Below, piece after piece: positions 1 through 10,412 of a stretch of 64,000 bases of DNA. Made by a program: the position numbers and the translations under genes. This stretch comes from DAIMFL01 sp964372215 (GTDB lineage Bacteria; Pseudomonadota; Alphaproteobacteria; Dongiales; Dongiaceae), in the NCBI GenBank assembly GCA_964372215.1, contig CAYJQC010000003.1, forward strand, positions 124,001 through 188,000, read 5' to 3'. Every line of letters begins with the position of its first letter. Position 1 is the stretch's first letter. The notes beneath the pieces were generated by a model. The model made no database searches. It had not been told where the DNA came from and was given only the letters and a program-made list of their open reading frames with translations.

Positions 1-56
1 AACCTGCTTGGCGACGGCCTGCGGGACATCTTCGACCCGCGGCTCAGGGGACGCTG

Positions 57-57
<1 letters not shown>
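1..57 (+). CDS. C-terminal end of a peptide ABC transporter permease (DppC/OppC type), partial
   Basis: The window opens inside a gene. The first 18 codons read NLLGDGLRDIFDPRLRGR and end in TGA. The closing NLLGDxLRDxxDPRLR is the usual C-terminus of the DppC/OppC permease of peptide/nickel ABC transporters. The stop TGA shares a base with the ATG of the following ATPase gene (TGATG), as expected inside one operon. Only the tail is visible, so substrate and full length cannot be judged. Confidence 0.75.
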
Positions 58-2102
<2,045 letters not shown>

Positions 2103-2115
2103 CGGCCGGCCGTTC

Positions 2116-3579
2116 TCAGGCCCGCGCGAACGGGTCGGCCACGCGCGGCCAGACCGGGCGGGTCAGCTTGCGATAGGGGATCTTGGTGAAGTCCTTGGTC
2201 AGGGCACCCGGCGCCGCGGCGTAGAGAATGCGGCCGGCGATCGGCGCGAACCCGGCATGGAAGTGCTGGGTCGACTTGACCACCACGATCTTGCGCGCCG
2301 CCGGATCGAGGCCGAGCTTCGTCATTCCTTCCGGGTGAAATACCTGGGTCCGCAGGGTGGTGAGCACCAGGTCGATGCCGCGGCCGCTGACCCAGACCGA
2401 CGGCCCCATGTTGTCGGGGGCGGCGCCGAAGCGCTGGGTGATCGCTTCGGCGGCGCCGCGCACCGTCACTTCGAGATCGACGGGATCGCCGGACAGCGGG
2501 CCGCACTTGCCGCCGATCCGCAGCTTCAGTGTCGCGCCCAGTCCCGCCTCCATGCAGAATCGCACGGCGATCGGATCCCAGTAATAGCCGCTGGCGACGT
2601 CGGTGATGCCGCGCTCCAGCATGCGGCGCAGGATGAACGTGGAGTCGCCAGGGGCGCCGCCGCCGGCATTGTCGGCGGTGTCGGCGATGACGACCGGGCG
2701 CTCGGCGGCGGCCAGCGCCTGGTCGAGCGCTTCGTCGGTAGTCAGGAAGATCGGTGTCACGGCGTCACGCATGCCATAGATCTCGAGCCCCAGTTGACGA
2801 GCGACGCGCTCCGCCATGCCGCGGTCGCCGTCGGCCACGACCAGGGTCTTCATCCCCTCGTCGGCGACGTCGCCATAGGGGAAGCCGTGGCCGAGCGACA
2901 GCGACAGGATACCGTCCCGGCCCTCCATCGCCTTCAGCTTGTCGACGAAACCGCGCAGCGGCTGCTCGGTGGTGCGAAAGCTGCCGATCATCCGGCAGTC
3001 GAACGCCGCCATCACCGGCCGGGTACGCCCCTCGGCCGCGTCGGCGCACAGGGTGAACAACTCCTCCGCCCGCTCGGGAATGTCGACATGCGGGTATTCC
3101 TTGTAGGCGACCAGCGCCGTCGCGTGGGTCAGCATCGCGTCGGTGATGTGGCAGTGGAGATCGAGCTCGGCGCCCACCGCCGCCTTGGCGCCGACGATTC
3201 CGCGCACATGCGCCAGGATGTCGCCTTCGCAGTCGTCATAGCCATCGGCGACCATGGCGCCGTGCAGCGCCAGCAGCACGATGTCGACCGGCATCGCGGC
3301 CCGCAGATTGTCGAGAATCTCGTCGCGCAGCGCCTCGTAGGTCGGCCGGGTGACGATGCCGCCCGGCTCGGCCAGGCTGCACAGCCCCTCCACCACGCCC
3401 CAGCCGCGCGCTTCGGCGCGGCGGCGCCAGACATGAAGCTGCGTCGAGCAGTAGTTGGGGGCCTGGCGCGTCGCGTCGCCATGGGCCATGAAGCCGTCGA
3501 CGAATGATTGGCGACCGGTCGGGATCGGCGAGAACGTGTTGGTCTCGGTGTCCAACCCGGCGATAAAGACGCGCATCAT
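2116..3579 (-). CDS. M81 family metallopeptidase (MlrC-like)
   Basis: A 487-residue protein of the M81/MlrC family, named after the microcystinase of Sphingomonas that cleaves linear peptides. Family landmarks are DTETNTF (10-16), LALHGAM with H106, ELDLHCH with D140 and H142, and YKEYPHVD with H164. These His/Asp/Glu residues are the probable metal ligands by family analogy. No signal peptide is evident, so a cytoplasmic enzyme is likely. It is the last gene of the minus-strand sugar-type ABC operon, 58 bases after the aminotransferase. It also converges on a peptide ABC ATPase gene. M81 genes often sit beside Dpp-type transporters in alphaproteobacteria. The real substrate is unknown. Confidence 0.88.
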   Translation of the reverse strand: MMRVFIAGLDTETNTFSPIPTGRQSFVDGFMAHGDATRQAPNYCSTQLHVWRRRAEARGWGVVEGLCSLAEPGGIVTRPTYEALRDEILDNLRAAMPVDIVLLALHGAMVADGYDDCEGDILAHVRGIVGAKAAVGAELDLHCHITDAMLTHATALVAYKEYPHVDIPERAEELFTLCADAAEGRTRPVMAAFDCRMIGSFRTTEQPLRGFVDKLKAMEGRDGILSLSLGHGFPYGDVADEGMKTLVVADGDRGMAERVARQLGLEIYGMRDAVTPIFLTTDEALDQALAAAERPVVIADTADNAGGGAPGDSTFILRRMLERGITDVASGYYWDPIAVRFCMEAGLGATLKLRIGGKCGPLSGDPVDLEVTVRGAAEAITQRFGAAPDNMGPSVWVSGRGIDLVLTTLRTQVFHPEGMTKLGLDPAARKIVVVKSTQHFHAGFAPIAGRILYAAAPGALTKDFTKIPYRKLTRPVWPRVADPFARA

Positions 3580-3637
3580 CTTCTCCCGAAGTTGCCCCTG
3601 GTGGGGCGCATGCTGGCCGCGGCGCCGCAGCCGTGGT

Positions 3638-4492
3638 TCACCCGTGCGCCCAGTCCCAGTAGAGCTGCCGGGCTCGCCGGCCGATCGGACCGAACTCGAA
3701 GCTGCGGTCGTCGAAGGCCATGACCGGCATCACCTTGGACATGTTGCCGGTCGAGAACACCTCGTCGGCGGTGCGGAACTCGTCGACCGTCAGGGTCACC
3801 TCGTGGACCGTGGTGCCGGCCGCCTGCAGCAGCGCGATCACCCGCTGGCGGGTGACGCCGTTCAGGAAGGTGCCGTTGGGGACCGGGGTGAACACCTCGG
3901 CGCCGCGGGTCAGGAAGATGTTGGAGGTGGCGAGCTCGGCGACGTTGCCGTTGGCGTCGCAGACGATGGCGTTGTGGAACCCCTTCTCCTTGGCCTCGCG
4001 CAGCATGCGCGCGTTGTTGGCGTACAGGCAGGCGGCCTTGGCGTTGACCGGCATCACCTCCAGGGTGGGGCGCCGGAAGCGCGTCGTGGTCATGGTGAAG
4101 CCGTTGGGCGGCGCCATCGGGATCTCTTCGAGACATAGCGCGAAGGTGGTCGATTCGGGCAAGGGCGGCACCGACATGAAGCCGCCTTCCTCGGCCCAGA
4201 ACATCGGCCGGATATAGAGCGCGGCGTCGGGCGAGAAGTGGCTGATGCCGTCCCGGGCGATCGCGACGATCTCCTCGGGCAGCAGGGTCGGCTCCAGCCC
4301 CAGGACGCGCGCGGACTCGCAGACCCGGGCGCAGTGCAGGTCGAGATCGGGGGCGACCCTTTCGAAGTAGCGCGCGCCGTCGAACACCAGCGAGCCCAGC
4401 CAGGTCGCGTGCGAGCGCGCCCCCAGGATCGCCACGTTGCCCTGGTGCCAGGAACCGTTGAAGAAGGTCCAGGTGTTCGGCTGATTGCCCAT
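3638..4492 (-). CDS. Class IV aminotransferase, branched-chain-aminotransferase-like
   Basis: A PLP-dependent fold-type IV aminotransferase of 284 residues. It has the PLP lysine in PVNAKAACLYANN (about K152), the conserved NVAELATSNIFL segment and GVTRQRVIALL, all typical of IlvE/D-amino-acid-transaminase relatives. Family members move amino groups between branched-chain amino acids and 2-oxoglutarate. The actual substrate here is uncertain because the gene lies in a sugar-type ABC operon, not a biosynthetic one. The frame is open for 40 more codons upstream, but those encode an Arg/His/Pro-rich stretch. The ATG at 4492 follows a good ribosome site (GAGGAGA), so I chose it. The next gene upstream in the operon is the RbsA-like ATPase, 38 bases away. 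Confidence 0.87.
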   Translation of the reverse strand: MGNQPNTWTFFNGSWHQGNVAILGARSHATWLGSLVFDGARYFERVAPDLDLHCARVCESARVLGLEPTLLPEEIVAIARDGISHFSPDAALYIRPMFWAEEGGFMSVPPLPESTTFALCLEEIPMAPPNGFTMTTTRFRRPTLEVMPVNAKAACLYANNARMLREAKEKGFHNAIVCDANGNVAELATSNIFLTRGAEVFTPVPNGTFLNGVTRQRVIALLQAAGTTVHEVTLTVDEFRTADEVFSTGNMSKVMPVMAFDDRSFEFGPIGRRARQLYWDWAHG

Positions 4493-4530
4493 GATGTCTC
4501 CTCGTGCCGTTGTGCTGGCCGGTGGCGGTC

Positions 4531-6030
4531 TCAGTGCACCGCCGCGTACATGATGCGCTCTTCGGTGGCGTCGTCGGGGGTGAATTCCTCGACCATGCGA
4601 CCCTGGCGGCACACCAGGATGCGGTCCGACAGGTTCATGATCTCGGGCAGATAGGAGGAGATCACGATCACGGCCAGGCCGTCGTCGGCCAGGCGGTTGA
4701 TCAGCTGGTGAATTTCGGCGATGGCGCCGACGTCGACCCCGCGGGTCGGCTCGTCGAAGATCACGATGCGCGGCCGCTGGATCAGGCCCTTGCCGATCAC
4801 CACCTTCTGCTGGTTGCCGCCGGAAAGCTCGACCACCCGCGCGTTATCGTTGATCGCCTTCACGTTCAGCTTACCGGTCCATTCCTGCGCCAGCTCGCGC
4901 ATCTCGCGCAGGCTGACATAGGACCGCTTCTCGAGGCCAGCGGCGAGCTGGCCGGCATAGAGATTCTCGGCGATCGACATGGTCTCGAAGAAGCCTTCGA
5001 CCTTGCGGTCCTCGGTGACGTAGACGATGCCGTCCCTGACCGCCTCGCCGGGGACGTAATAGCGCACCGGACGGCCGTCGAGCTCGATATCGCCGCCATG
5101 GAGGAAGTCGCGCTTGTAGATGCCGGCGACGACCTTGAAGGTCTCGGTGCGGCCGGAGCCGATCAGCCCGAACACGCCGGTGATCTGGCCCTGGTAGATG
5201 GAGAAGGAGGTGTTGCGCACGGCGCTGCCCATGGAAATGTCCTGGACCGACAGGACCCGGTCGCCCGGCTTTCGCAGCTGCGCCGCGCTGCGGCGATTGC
5301 GGTAGAGCTCGTCCGACAAGGTGCGCCCCACCATCGCGCGGACGATCTTCTCGCGGTCGAAATTCCGGGCGTCGTCGGTGACCACCAGCTCGCCGTCGCG
5401 CAGGACGGTGATGCGGTCGGCATGGGCCAGCGCTTCCTCGAGCGCGTGGCTGATGAAGACGATCGAGACGCCGCGCGCCTTCAGCCGGCGCATCAGCGCG
5501 AAGAAATGCCGCTTCTCCTCGGGGGTCGACGACGCGGTCGGCTCGTCGAAGATGATGACCTCGGCGTTGTGATGCACCGCGCGGGCGATCTCCACCATCT
5601 GCCGCTTGGCCGCGCCCAGGCTGGCGACGGTGGCGGCGGGATCGACCGGGAAGTTGAGCGACTGCAGGAACTGCTGGGCGGCGATGTAGACGCCGCGCAG
5701 GCGGTTCAGGAACTTCTCCTCGCCGAGATAGAGGTTCTGTGCCACCGTCATGGAGGGAACCAGGCTGGTCTCCTGGAACACCATGGCGATGCCTTCCTGC
5801 AGGGCCTCGAAGGGCGAGGCGAAGCTGACCTGCTTGCCGCGGCAGATCATGGTGCCGCTGGTCGCCCGGACGACGCCCGCCATCACCTTGGTCAGGGTCG
5901 ACTTGCCGGCGCCGTTCTCCCCTAGCAGCGCGTGAATCTCGCCCCTGCGCAGCTCGAAATCGACCCCGCGCACCGCGGGCACCCCGCGATAGGCCTTGGT
6001 GATCCCGCGCATTTCGACGATCGCATCCAT
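4531..6030 (-). CDS. Sugar-type ABC transporter ATPase with two NBDs (RbsA/MglA-like)
   Basis: A 499-residue double-NBD ATPase of the carbohydrate uptake transporter-2 (CUT2) family. The first domain has Walker A GENGAGKST (37-45), a Q-loop VFQETS and Walker B IFDEPTAS. The second has the degenerate P-loop GSGRTE typical of RbsA/MglA, signature LSGGNQQK and Walker B IFDEPTRGVD. It would energise the two RbsC-like permeases of the same operon. Its start lies 3 bases after the stop of the upstream SMP-30-like gene, so translation is probably coupled. The ligand could be a sugar, polyol or other CUT2 substrate and is not readable from the ATPase. Confidence 0.94.
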   Translation of the reverse strand: MDAIVEMRGITKAYRGVPAVRGVDFELRRGEIHALLGENGAGKSTLTKVMAGVVRATSGTMICRGKQVSFASPFEALQEGIAMVFQETSLVPSMTVAQNLYLGEEKFLNRLRGVYIAAQQFLQSLNFPVDPAATVASLGAAKRQMVEIARAVHHNAEVIIFDEPTASSTPEEKRHFFALMRRLKARGVSIVFISHALEEALAHADRITVLRDGELVVTDDARNFDREKIVRAMVGRTLSDELYRNRRSAAQLRKPGDRVLSVQDISMGSAVRNTSFSIYQGQITGVFGLIGSGRTETFKVVAGIYKRDFLHGGDIELDGRPVRYYVPGEAVRDGIVYVTEDRKVEGFFETMSIAENLYAGQLAAGLEKRSYVSLREMRELAQEWTGKLNVKAINDNARVVELSGGNQQKVVIGKGLIQRPRIVIFDEPTRGVDVGAIAEIHQLINRLADDGLAVIVISSYLPEIMNLSDRILVCRQGRMVEEFTPDDATEERIMYAAVH

Positions 6031-6033
6031 GGC

Positions 6034-7122
6034 TCAGCTCCCGGTCCCGTCTGCCGGACCGATATCGAGGATGACATCGCCGCCCTTGGCGGCGGCCAGC
6101 ACCCGGCCAGCGATCTCGGCCACCGAGGTGACGCCGTGGCGCCGGCCGTTGGCGCGGCTGTGGAAGCTCGCCACCGGCCGCAGATCCGCGTCCAGCTTCA
6201 CCACCAGGCCGTAGGAGCGCGTCGGCGACCAGGGCTTGTGGATGCCCATGGTCTTCACGCTGCCGCATTGCAGCGGCTCCAGGAAGCTGGTCTCGGAGGA
6301 CAGGGCCGGCGCGATCCAGCACTCCCGCGGGACCTCGCGGATCATGTCCGCCCGATAGGCGTGCTCGAGCAGGATGAACTCGATCAGTCGATTGCGCGGC
6401 GCGAACAGGGCCAGCCAGGCGCCGCCGTCGGCAGCCGGGGCGAGCCGGGCGGGATAGCCGGGCAGCTTGGTCAGGATCGGCCGGACGGCCGCGCCGCCCT
6501 GGAGCGGGACGCCGACCAGGCGGTGCCGCCAGCTCTCGGAGACCACGAGATCGTGGCCCTGCTGCCCGACCAGCAGGCCGTGCGGGAAGGCGAGCCGGTC
6601 GGCGAGGCAACGCGCGGCGCCGTCGCCCGCGAGGTCGAGGCGCCAGACCGAACCGCTGGCGTTGCCCTGCATGAGATCGACGGTCCAGTCGGAGGCCCGG
6701 TGCCGCGCCGAGCCCTGCGCCACGTACAACGCGCCGGACGGATCGAAGGCGAGGGCGGTGGGACAGGCGAGACCGGTCGGCGCGGCAAGTTCGCGGGTGC
6801 CGCCGTCCGCCAGCATCAGCCCGAGCTTGCCGTCGTCGAGCCCGATCGCCAGGTCGCCGGCCCGGGACACCGCGAGGGCGGTGACCGGCGCCTCGAACTG
6901 GGCCAGTTCCAGCGGCGCCGCGCCGCCGCCCTCGACGACGAACAGCTTGTGGCCCGCGGAATACAGCAGGCCGCCGCGATAGAGGCAGAGATTGTCCGGC
7001 GCCGCGGCCTCGACCATCGCGTCCGCCTCGTCGAGCGCGATGTTGGGCTTCAGTGCGCCATCCATCGGCGGGATGGTGACCGCCTTGCCGCGAAAGACGT
7101 CGAGCAGGGGATCGAAGATCAC
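6034..7122 (-). CDS. SMP-30/strictosidine-synthase-like beta-propeller protein
   Basis: A 362-residue protein with repeated propeller-like segments, such as LAVSRAGDLAIGLDDG, ACPTALAFDPSGALYVAQG and LPGYPARLAPAADGGAW. It is related to the second half of the preceding fused protein and to strictosidine-synthase/SMP-30 (gluconolactonase/lactonohydrolase) families. It lacks an obvious signal peptide. The GTG start at 7122 overlaps the stop of the permease fusion (GTGA), which argues for translational coupling and for this start over the longer frame upstream. A lactonase- or ester-hydrolase-type role in processing the imported compound is plausible but inferred. The segment from about 150 to 300 (SARHRASDWTVDLMQG and following) looks divergent from canonical SMP-30. 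Confidence 0.8.
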   Translation of the reverse strand: MIFDPLLDVFRGKAVTIPPMDGALKPNIALDEADAMVEAAAPDNLCLYRGGLLYSAGHKLFVVEGGGAAPLELAQFEAPVTALAVSRAGDLAIGLDDGKLGLMLADGGTRELAAPTGLACPTALAFDPSGALYVAQGSARHRASDWTVDLMQGNASGSVWRLDLAGDGAARCLADRLAFPHGLLVGQQGHDLVVSESWRHRLVGVPLQGGAAVRPILTKLPGYPARLAPAADGGAWLALFAPRNRLIEFILLEHAYRADMIREVPRECWIAPALSSETSFLEPLQCGSVKTMGIHKPWSPTRSYGLVVKLDADLRPVASFHSRANGRRHGVTSVAEIAGRVLAAAKGGDVILDIGPADGTGS

Positions 7123-9242
7123 GCGCCGCCTCCCCAGTAGGAGCGCGGGCCGGTCCAGTGCGGATCGGCGTTCGGAACGCGGTAACGCCCGATGCGGTTG
7201 TTGAGGATGCCGCCGATGAAGAGATGGCCCTTGTGCTCGCGCATCGAGGTGACCATCGGGTGCGCCGTGCCGGTGAGATCGCCCAGGGTCTCGACGATCC
7301 TGCCGGTCTCGTCGAACTTGACGACACCGCCGGTGTTGATGTTGGGAAACAGCCATTCGTCCTGCGGCAGGCGGCGGGTCATGCGCTTGCGCATGCCGGG
7401 ATGGCGCAAGGCGAGGTCGAAGCTGGGCGTGCGCATGCCCAGCCAGGCCATCCAGTAGGTGCCGTCGGAGGCCCGGTTGATGTTGTCGGGATAGCCCGGC
7501 ATGTCCTTGATCACGCATTCGACCTGGCCGGCCTTGGGGCCGTCGAACCAGTAGCGGTGCACGCTGCAGGCCCAGGATTCCGCCATGAACAGCGATTTGC
7601 CGTCATGGGCGATGCAGACGCCGTTGGCGTAGCGGAAGCGGTCGAGGACGGTCGATGTCTTGCCGGTCTGCGGGTCGTAGCAGAGCAGGCGGCCGGTCGG
7701 CCGGCTCTCGATCGAATCGAGCGCCCACTCGTGGGCGTCGTAGCGGGTGGTGGAGTCGGTGAAGAAGATCCGGCCGTCCGGGGCAACGTCGCAATCGTTG
7801 GGGTCGCGCAGCCGCGCGTCGTCGACGATCGACGTCCACGAGCGCTGGGTCTCGGCGGAGAGCTTGGTCACGACCCCGGCCTTGGAGATCGAGTAGAGCC
7901 CCATCGCGCCGACGCAGGAGATCAGGTTGCCGGCGCGATCGAAGGCGAGGCCGAGCGGGAAGCCGCCGGTATGGGCAAACACTTCGGAGCGCTGGTAGTC
8001 CGGCGCATGAAACCGGATGATCTCGCCGTGCCGGGTGCCGCAATAGAGATTGTCGTCCTGGTCGAGGATGACGTCTTCCGGGCCTTCCAGCTCGCCGAGG
8101 CCGATCGAGTCCGCCGCGGAAAGCCGGTTGTCCAAGGCATAGGGCGAGCCGGAACCGGGCGACGCCGACTGGGTCTCGCCCATCCGGTGATGGATCGGCG
8201 CCACGTAGACCTCGTCCAGCACCTTGTGCCGGTTCTTCAGCCAGCGCACGTCGAGCGTGACGGCGAGGCCGAGCATGAGGCCGAGCACCATCTGGTTGGT
8301 GCCGGTGCCGAAGCCGAGGCGGATCAGCCCGTTGGTCATCACCAGCACGATGATGGCCCCCATGATGCCCTTGACGATCGAGCCGCGACCGCCGCCCAGG
8401 CTGTTGCCGCCGACCACGGCCGCCGTCAGGGCGCTGATCTCGAGCCCGGCACCGGTTCCCGGTCCGGCGCCGCTCAGGCGACAGGCGATCAGGAACCCGG
8501 CGAGGCCGCAGCACAGTCCTGAGATCACATAGGTCACGAACACCGTGCTCTTTACCCGGATGCCCGCGTTGAACGCGGAACGGCGCGAGCCGCCGACCGC
8601 CAGCATGTGCCAGCCGGGACGCGAGCGGGTGATCGCGACATGGGCGATGATGGCGATCGCCACCGCGGAGATCACGGCGATCGAGAAGCCGCCGACCGTG
8701 CCGTCGCCGATGAAGTCCCAGAGGTCCGAGGATATCATCGAGGTCTGCAGCCGGGTGCCGTAGTCGACGACCAGGATGTCGAATACGGCGCGGCCGATGA
8801 TGAAGGTGACCAGCGTGGTCAGGAACGCCCGCAGCCGCATGAAACCGATGAGATAGCCGTTGATGCTGCCGAACAGCAGCCCGGTCGCCATCGCGGCCAG
8901 GAACGCGACCCAGACGGGCTGCTCGAGAATGAAGAAGCAGCCGACGGCGGAGAAGGTTGCGAGCGCGAAGATCGAGCCCACCGAAAGATCGATGCCGCCG
9001 CCCAGCATGACGATCGTGAGGCCGGTGACCACGATCGAGAATTCGCCGAGCTGGCGCGTGGAGTCGCTGAGCGATTCGGGCCGGAAGAAGCCGGGGATCG
9101 CGGTGCCGAACCCGACCACCGTCGCAACCAGCGCCGCGAACGGGATGGCATTGTCGGTCCAGCGCTTGGTCAGGACTTCGCCGATCAGGTGATCGGGAAC
9201 GAAATTATAGCGCAGGCGCAGCGCCCGCTCTCGCAACGTCAT
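7119..9242 (-). CDS. CUT2-type ABC permease fused to an SMP-30/strictosidine-synthase-like domain
   Basis: A 707-residue bifunctional protein. Residues about 30-335 form an RbsC-like permease (BPD_transp_2 type) with many hydrophobic segments and the landmarks IVMLGGGIDLSVGSIFALA and AAVVGGNSLGGGRGSI. After a linker, residues about 375-707 form a propeller-type domain with LEGPEDVILDQDDNLYCGT, DPNDCDVAPDGRIFFTDST, RFRYANGVCIAHDGKSLFMA and MPGYPDNINRASDGTYW. These are classical strictosidine-synthase/SMP-30 calcium-propeller motifs. The frame runs without a break across the junction, so this is a real fusion unless a sequencing error joined two genes. With the permease N-terminus cytoplasmic, the propeller's side of the membrane depends on helix number and cannot be settled by eye. 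It overlaps the next SMP-30-like gene by four bases. Confidence 0.88.
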   Translation of the reverse strand: MTLRERALRLRYNFVPDHLIGEVLTKRWTDNAIPFAALVATVVGFGTAIPGFFRPESLSDSTRQLGEFSIVVTGLTIVMLGGGIDLSVGSIFALATFSAVGCFFILEQPVWVAFLAAMATGLLFGSINGYLIGFMRLRAFLTTLVTFIIGRAVFDILVVDYGTRLQTSMISSDLWDFIGDGTVGGFSIAVISAVAIAIIAHVAITRSRPGWHMLAVGGSRRSAFNAGIRVKSTVFVTYVISGLCCGLAGFLIACRLSGAGPGTGAGLEISALTAAVVGGNSLGGGRGSIVKGIMGAIIVLVMTNGLIRLGFGTGTNQMVLGLMLGLAVTLDVRWLKNRHKVLDEVYVAPIHHRMGETQSASPGSGSPYALDNRLSAADSIGLGELEGPEDVILDQDDNLYCGTRHGEIIRFHAPDYQRSEVFAHTGGFPLGLAFDRAGNLISCVGAMGLYSISKAGVVTKLSAETQRSWTSIVDDARLRDPNDCDVAPDGRIFFTDSTTRYDAHEWALDSIESRPTGRLLCYDPQTGKTSTVLDRFRYANGVCIAHDGKSLFMAESWACSVHRYWFDGPKAGQVECVIKDMPGYPDNINRASDGTYWMAWLGMRTPSFDLALRHPGMRKRMTRRLPQDEWLFPNINTGGVVKFDETGRIVETLGDLTGTAHPMVTSMREHKGHLFIGGILNNRIGRYRVPNADPHWTGPRSYWGGGA

Positions 9243-9327
9243 CTGCTGATCCGCCGGTCAAAGACCGGGCGCGGCCGACCCGAGGCCATGTCGCCCCGGG
9301 CCGGTCGCGCCCGCGTCGCGTCGGTTG

Positions 9328-10350
9328 CTAGAACTGGCCCTCTTGCAGGGCCTTGACGTCCCAGCAGGTATCCGGCTTGAGGTCGGCCTTGGTGGTGGCC
9401 TTTTCCAGCGTGTAGATATAGGTCTTCGACGTGCCCGCCGGCTGGCCGCTCTGCAGCAGGTACTTGATGATCGCGTTCATGTCGCGTGACTGATGCTGAA
9501 GCGCGGTCATCACGACGGCGCCGAAGGTGCCGTCCTCGATCGCCTTGCAATCGACCGTTTCGCCGCCGCCGGTGGTCACCAGGAACACCTGCTGCTCGAG
9601 GCCGGCATCGCGGATCGCCGCCGCCGCGCCGGTGGCGTCGCCGTCCCAGAAGTCGATGATGCCACAGATGTCCTTGTTCTGCTGGAGCATCGTCGTGGTG
9701 ACGTTGCGCGAGGTCGTGGGATCCCAGTTCGAGAACGGCTCGGCCACGACCTTGAAGTCCGGGTACTTCGCCAGGACCTTCATGATGCCGTTGTACTGAT
9801 AGATGCTCGAGGCGTTGGCGGCATCGCCCTGCACCAGGCCGATCTTCTTCGAGGAGTTCTCGCCGCAGCCCTTCACGACGGCCTCGGCCTCGAGCTGGCC
9901 CAGGCGATCCCAGTCGCTGCCGACGAAGGCGTCGGCCGCAAAGTTCATCGGGTTGTCGATCAGGACCACGTAGATCCCTTCGTTCTGCGCCTTTTTCAGC
10001 AGCTTGCTGAAGGAGTTGAGATCAGGCGAGTGGACGACCAGCACGTTCGGCTTCGGGTCAGAGGCGATCACCTCGGTAATGGCCTGCGCGGCGGCCTCGG
10101 TGCTCCAGTTGGGATCGCGGGTCTCGAACACCCCGCCGAAGCCCTCGACCTCGCGCTGCAGATAGGCGGCCCAGCCCTGGGCGAGATCGAATCCCATGGC
10201 CATCGGGATCAGGACGACGCGCTTGCCCTCGAGGGCCGCGCGGTACGCGGCCGGGCCGGGGTCGTCCTGCGCCCTGGCGGCGTCGGTCGCGGTCAGTGTC
10301 GCCAGCGTCGCCACGGTGGCGACGGCGGCCAGTATTCCCTTGAGTGTCAT
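9328..10350 (-). CDS. Periplasmic sugar-type substrate-binding protein
   Basis: A 340-residue exported binding protein of the Peripla_BP_4 (RbsB/XylF-like) class. It has a cleavable signal sequence (about 1-28, ending near TDAARAQDD). The mature part has alternating Rossmann-like segments: GKRVVLIPMAMGFDLAQGW, EGIYVVLIDNPMNF and KKIGLVQGDAANASS. It would deliver ligand to the two permeases on either side in the operon. It lies 62 bases after the first permease gene and 85 bases before the fused permease. The ligand is unknown. The cysteines in VKGCGE, KDICG, TVDCK and DTCWD are slightly unusual for RbsB and could form disulfides. Confidence 0.92.
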   Translation of the reverse strand: MTLKGILAAVATVATLATLTATDAARAQDDPGPAAYRAALEGKRVVLIPMAMGFDLAQGWAAYLQREVEGFGGVFETRDPNWSTEAAAQAITEVIASDPKPNVLVVHSPDLNSFSKLLKKAQNEGIYVVLIDNPMNFAADAFVGSDWDRLGQLEAEAVVKGCGENSSKKIGLVQGDAANASSIYQYNGIMKVLAKYPDFKVVAEPFSNWDPTTSRNVTTTMLQQNKDICGIIDFWDGDATGAAAAIRDAGLEQQVFLVTTGGGETVDCKAIEDGTFGAVVMTALQHQSRDMNAIIKYLLQSGQPAGTSKTYIYTLEKATTKADLKPDTCWDVKALQEGQF

Positions 10351-10412
10351 GTCTGTTCGCCTTTCCTGTTAGACATTTTTTGGTTCATTCCGGTCGATCG
10401 GACCGCGTCGGA

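Noticed and set aside
4493..4612. 40-codon N-terminal extension of the aminotransferase
   Set aside because: Arg/His/Pro-rich, no ribosome site, and it overlaps the end of the ATPase gene. The internal ATG has GAGGAGA.
4871..7327. 818-codon minus-strand frame across two ABC operon genes
   Set aside because: It lies in a different frame of real genes with clear motifs and has Arg/Pro-rich nonsense composition.
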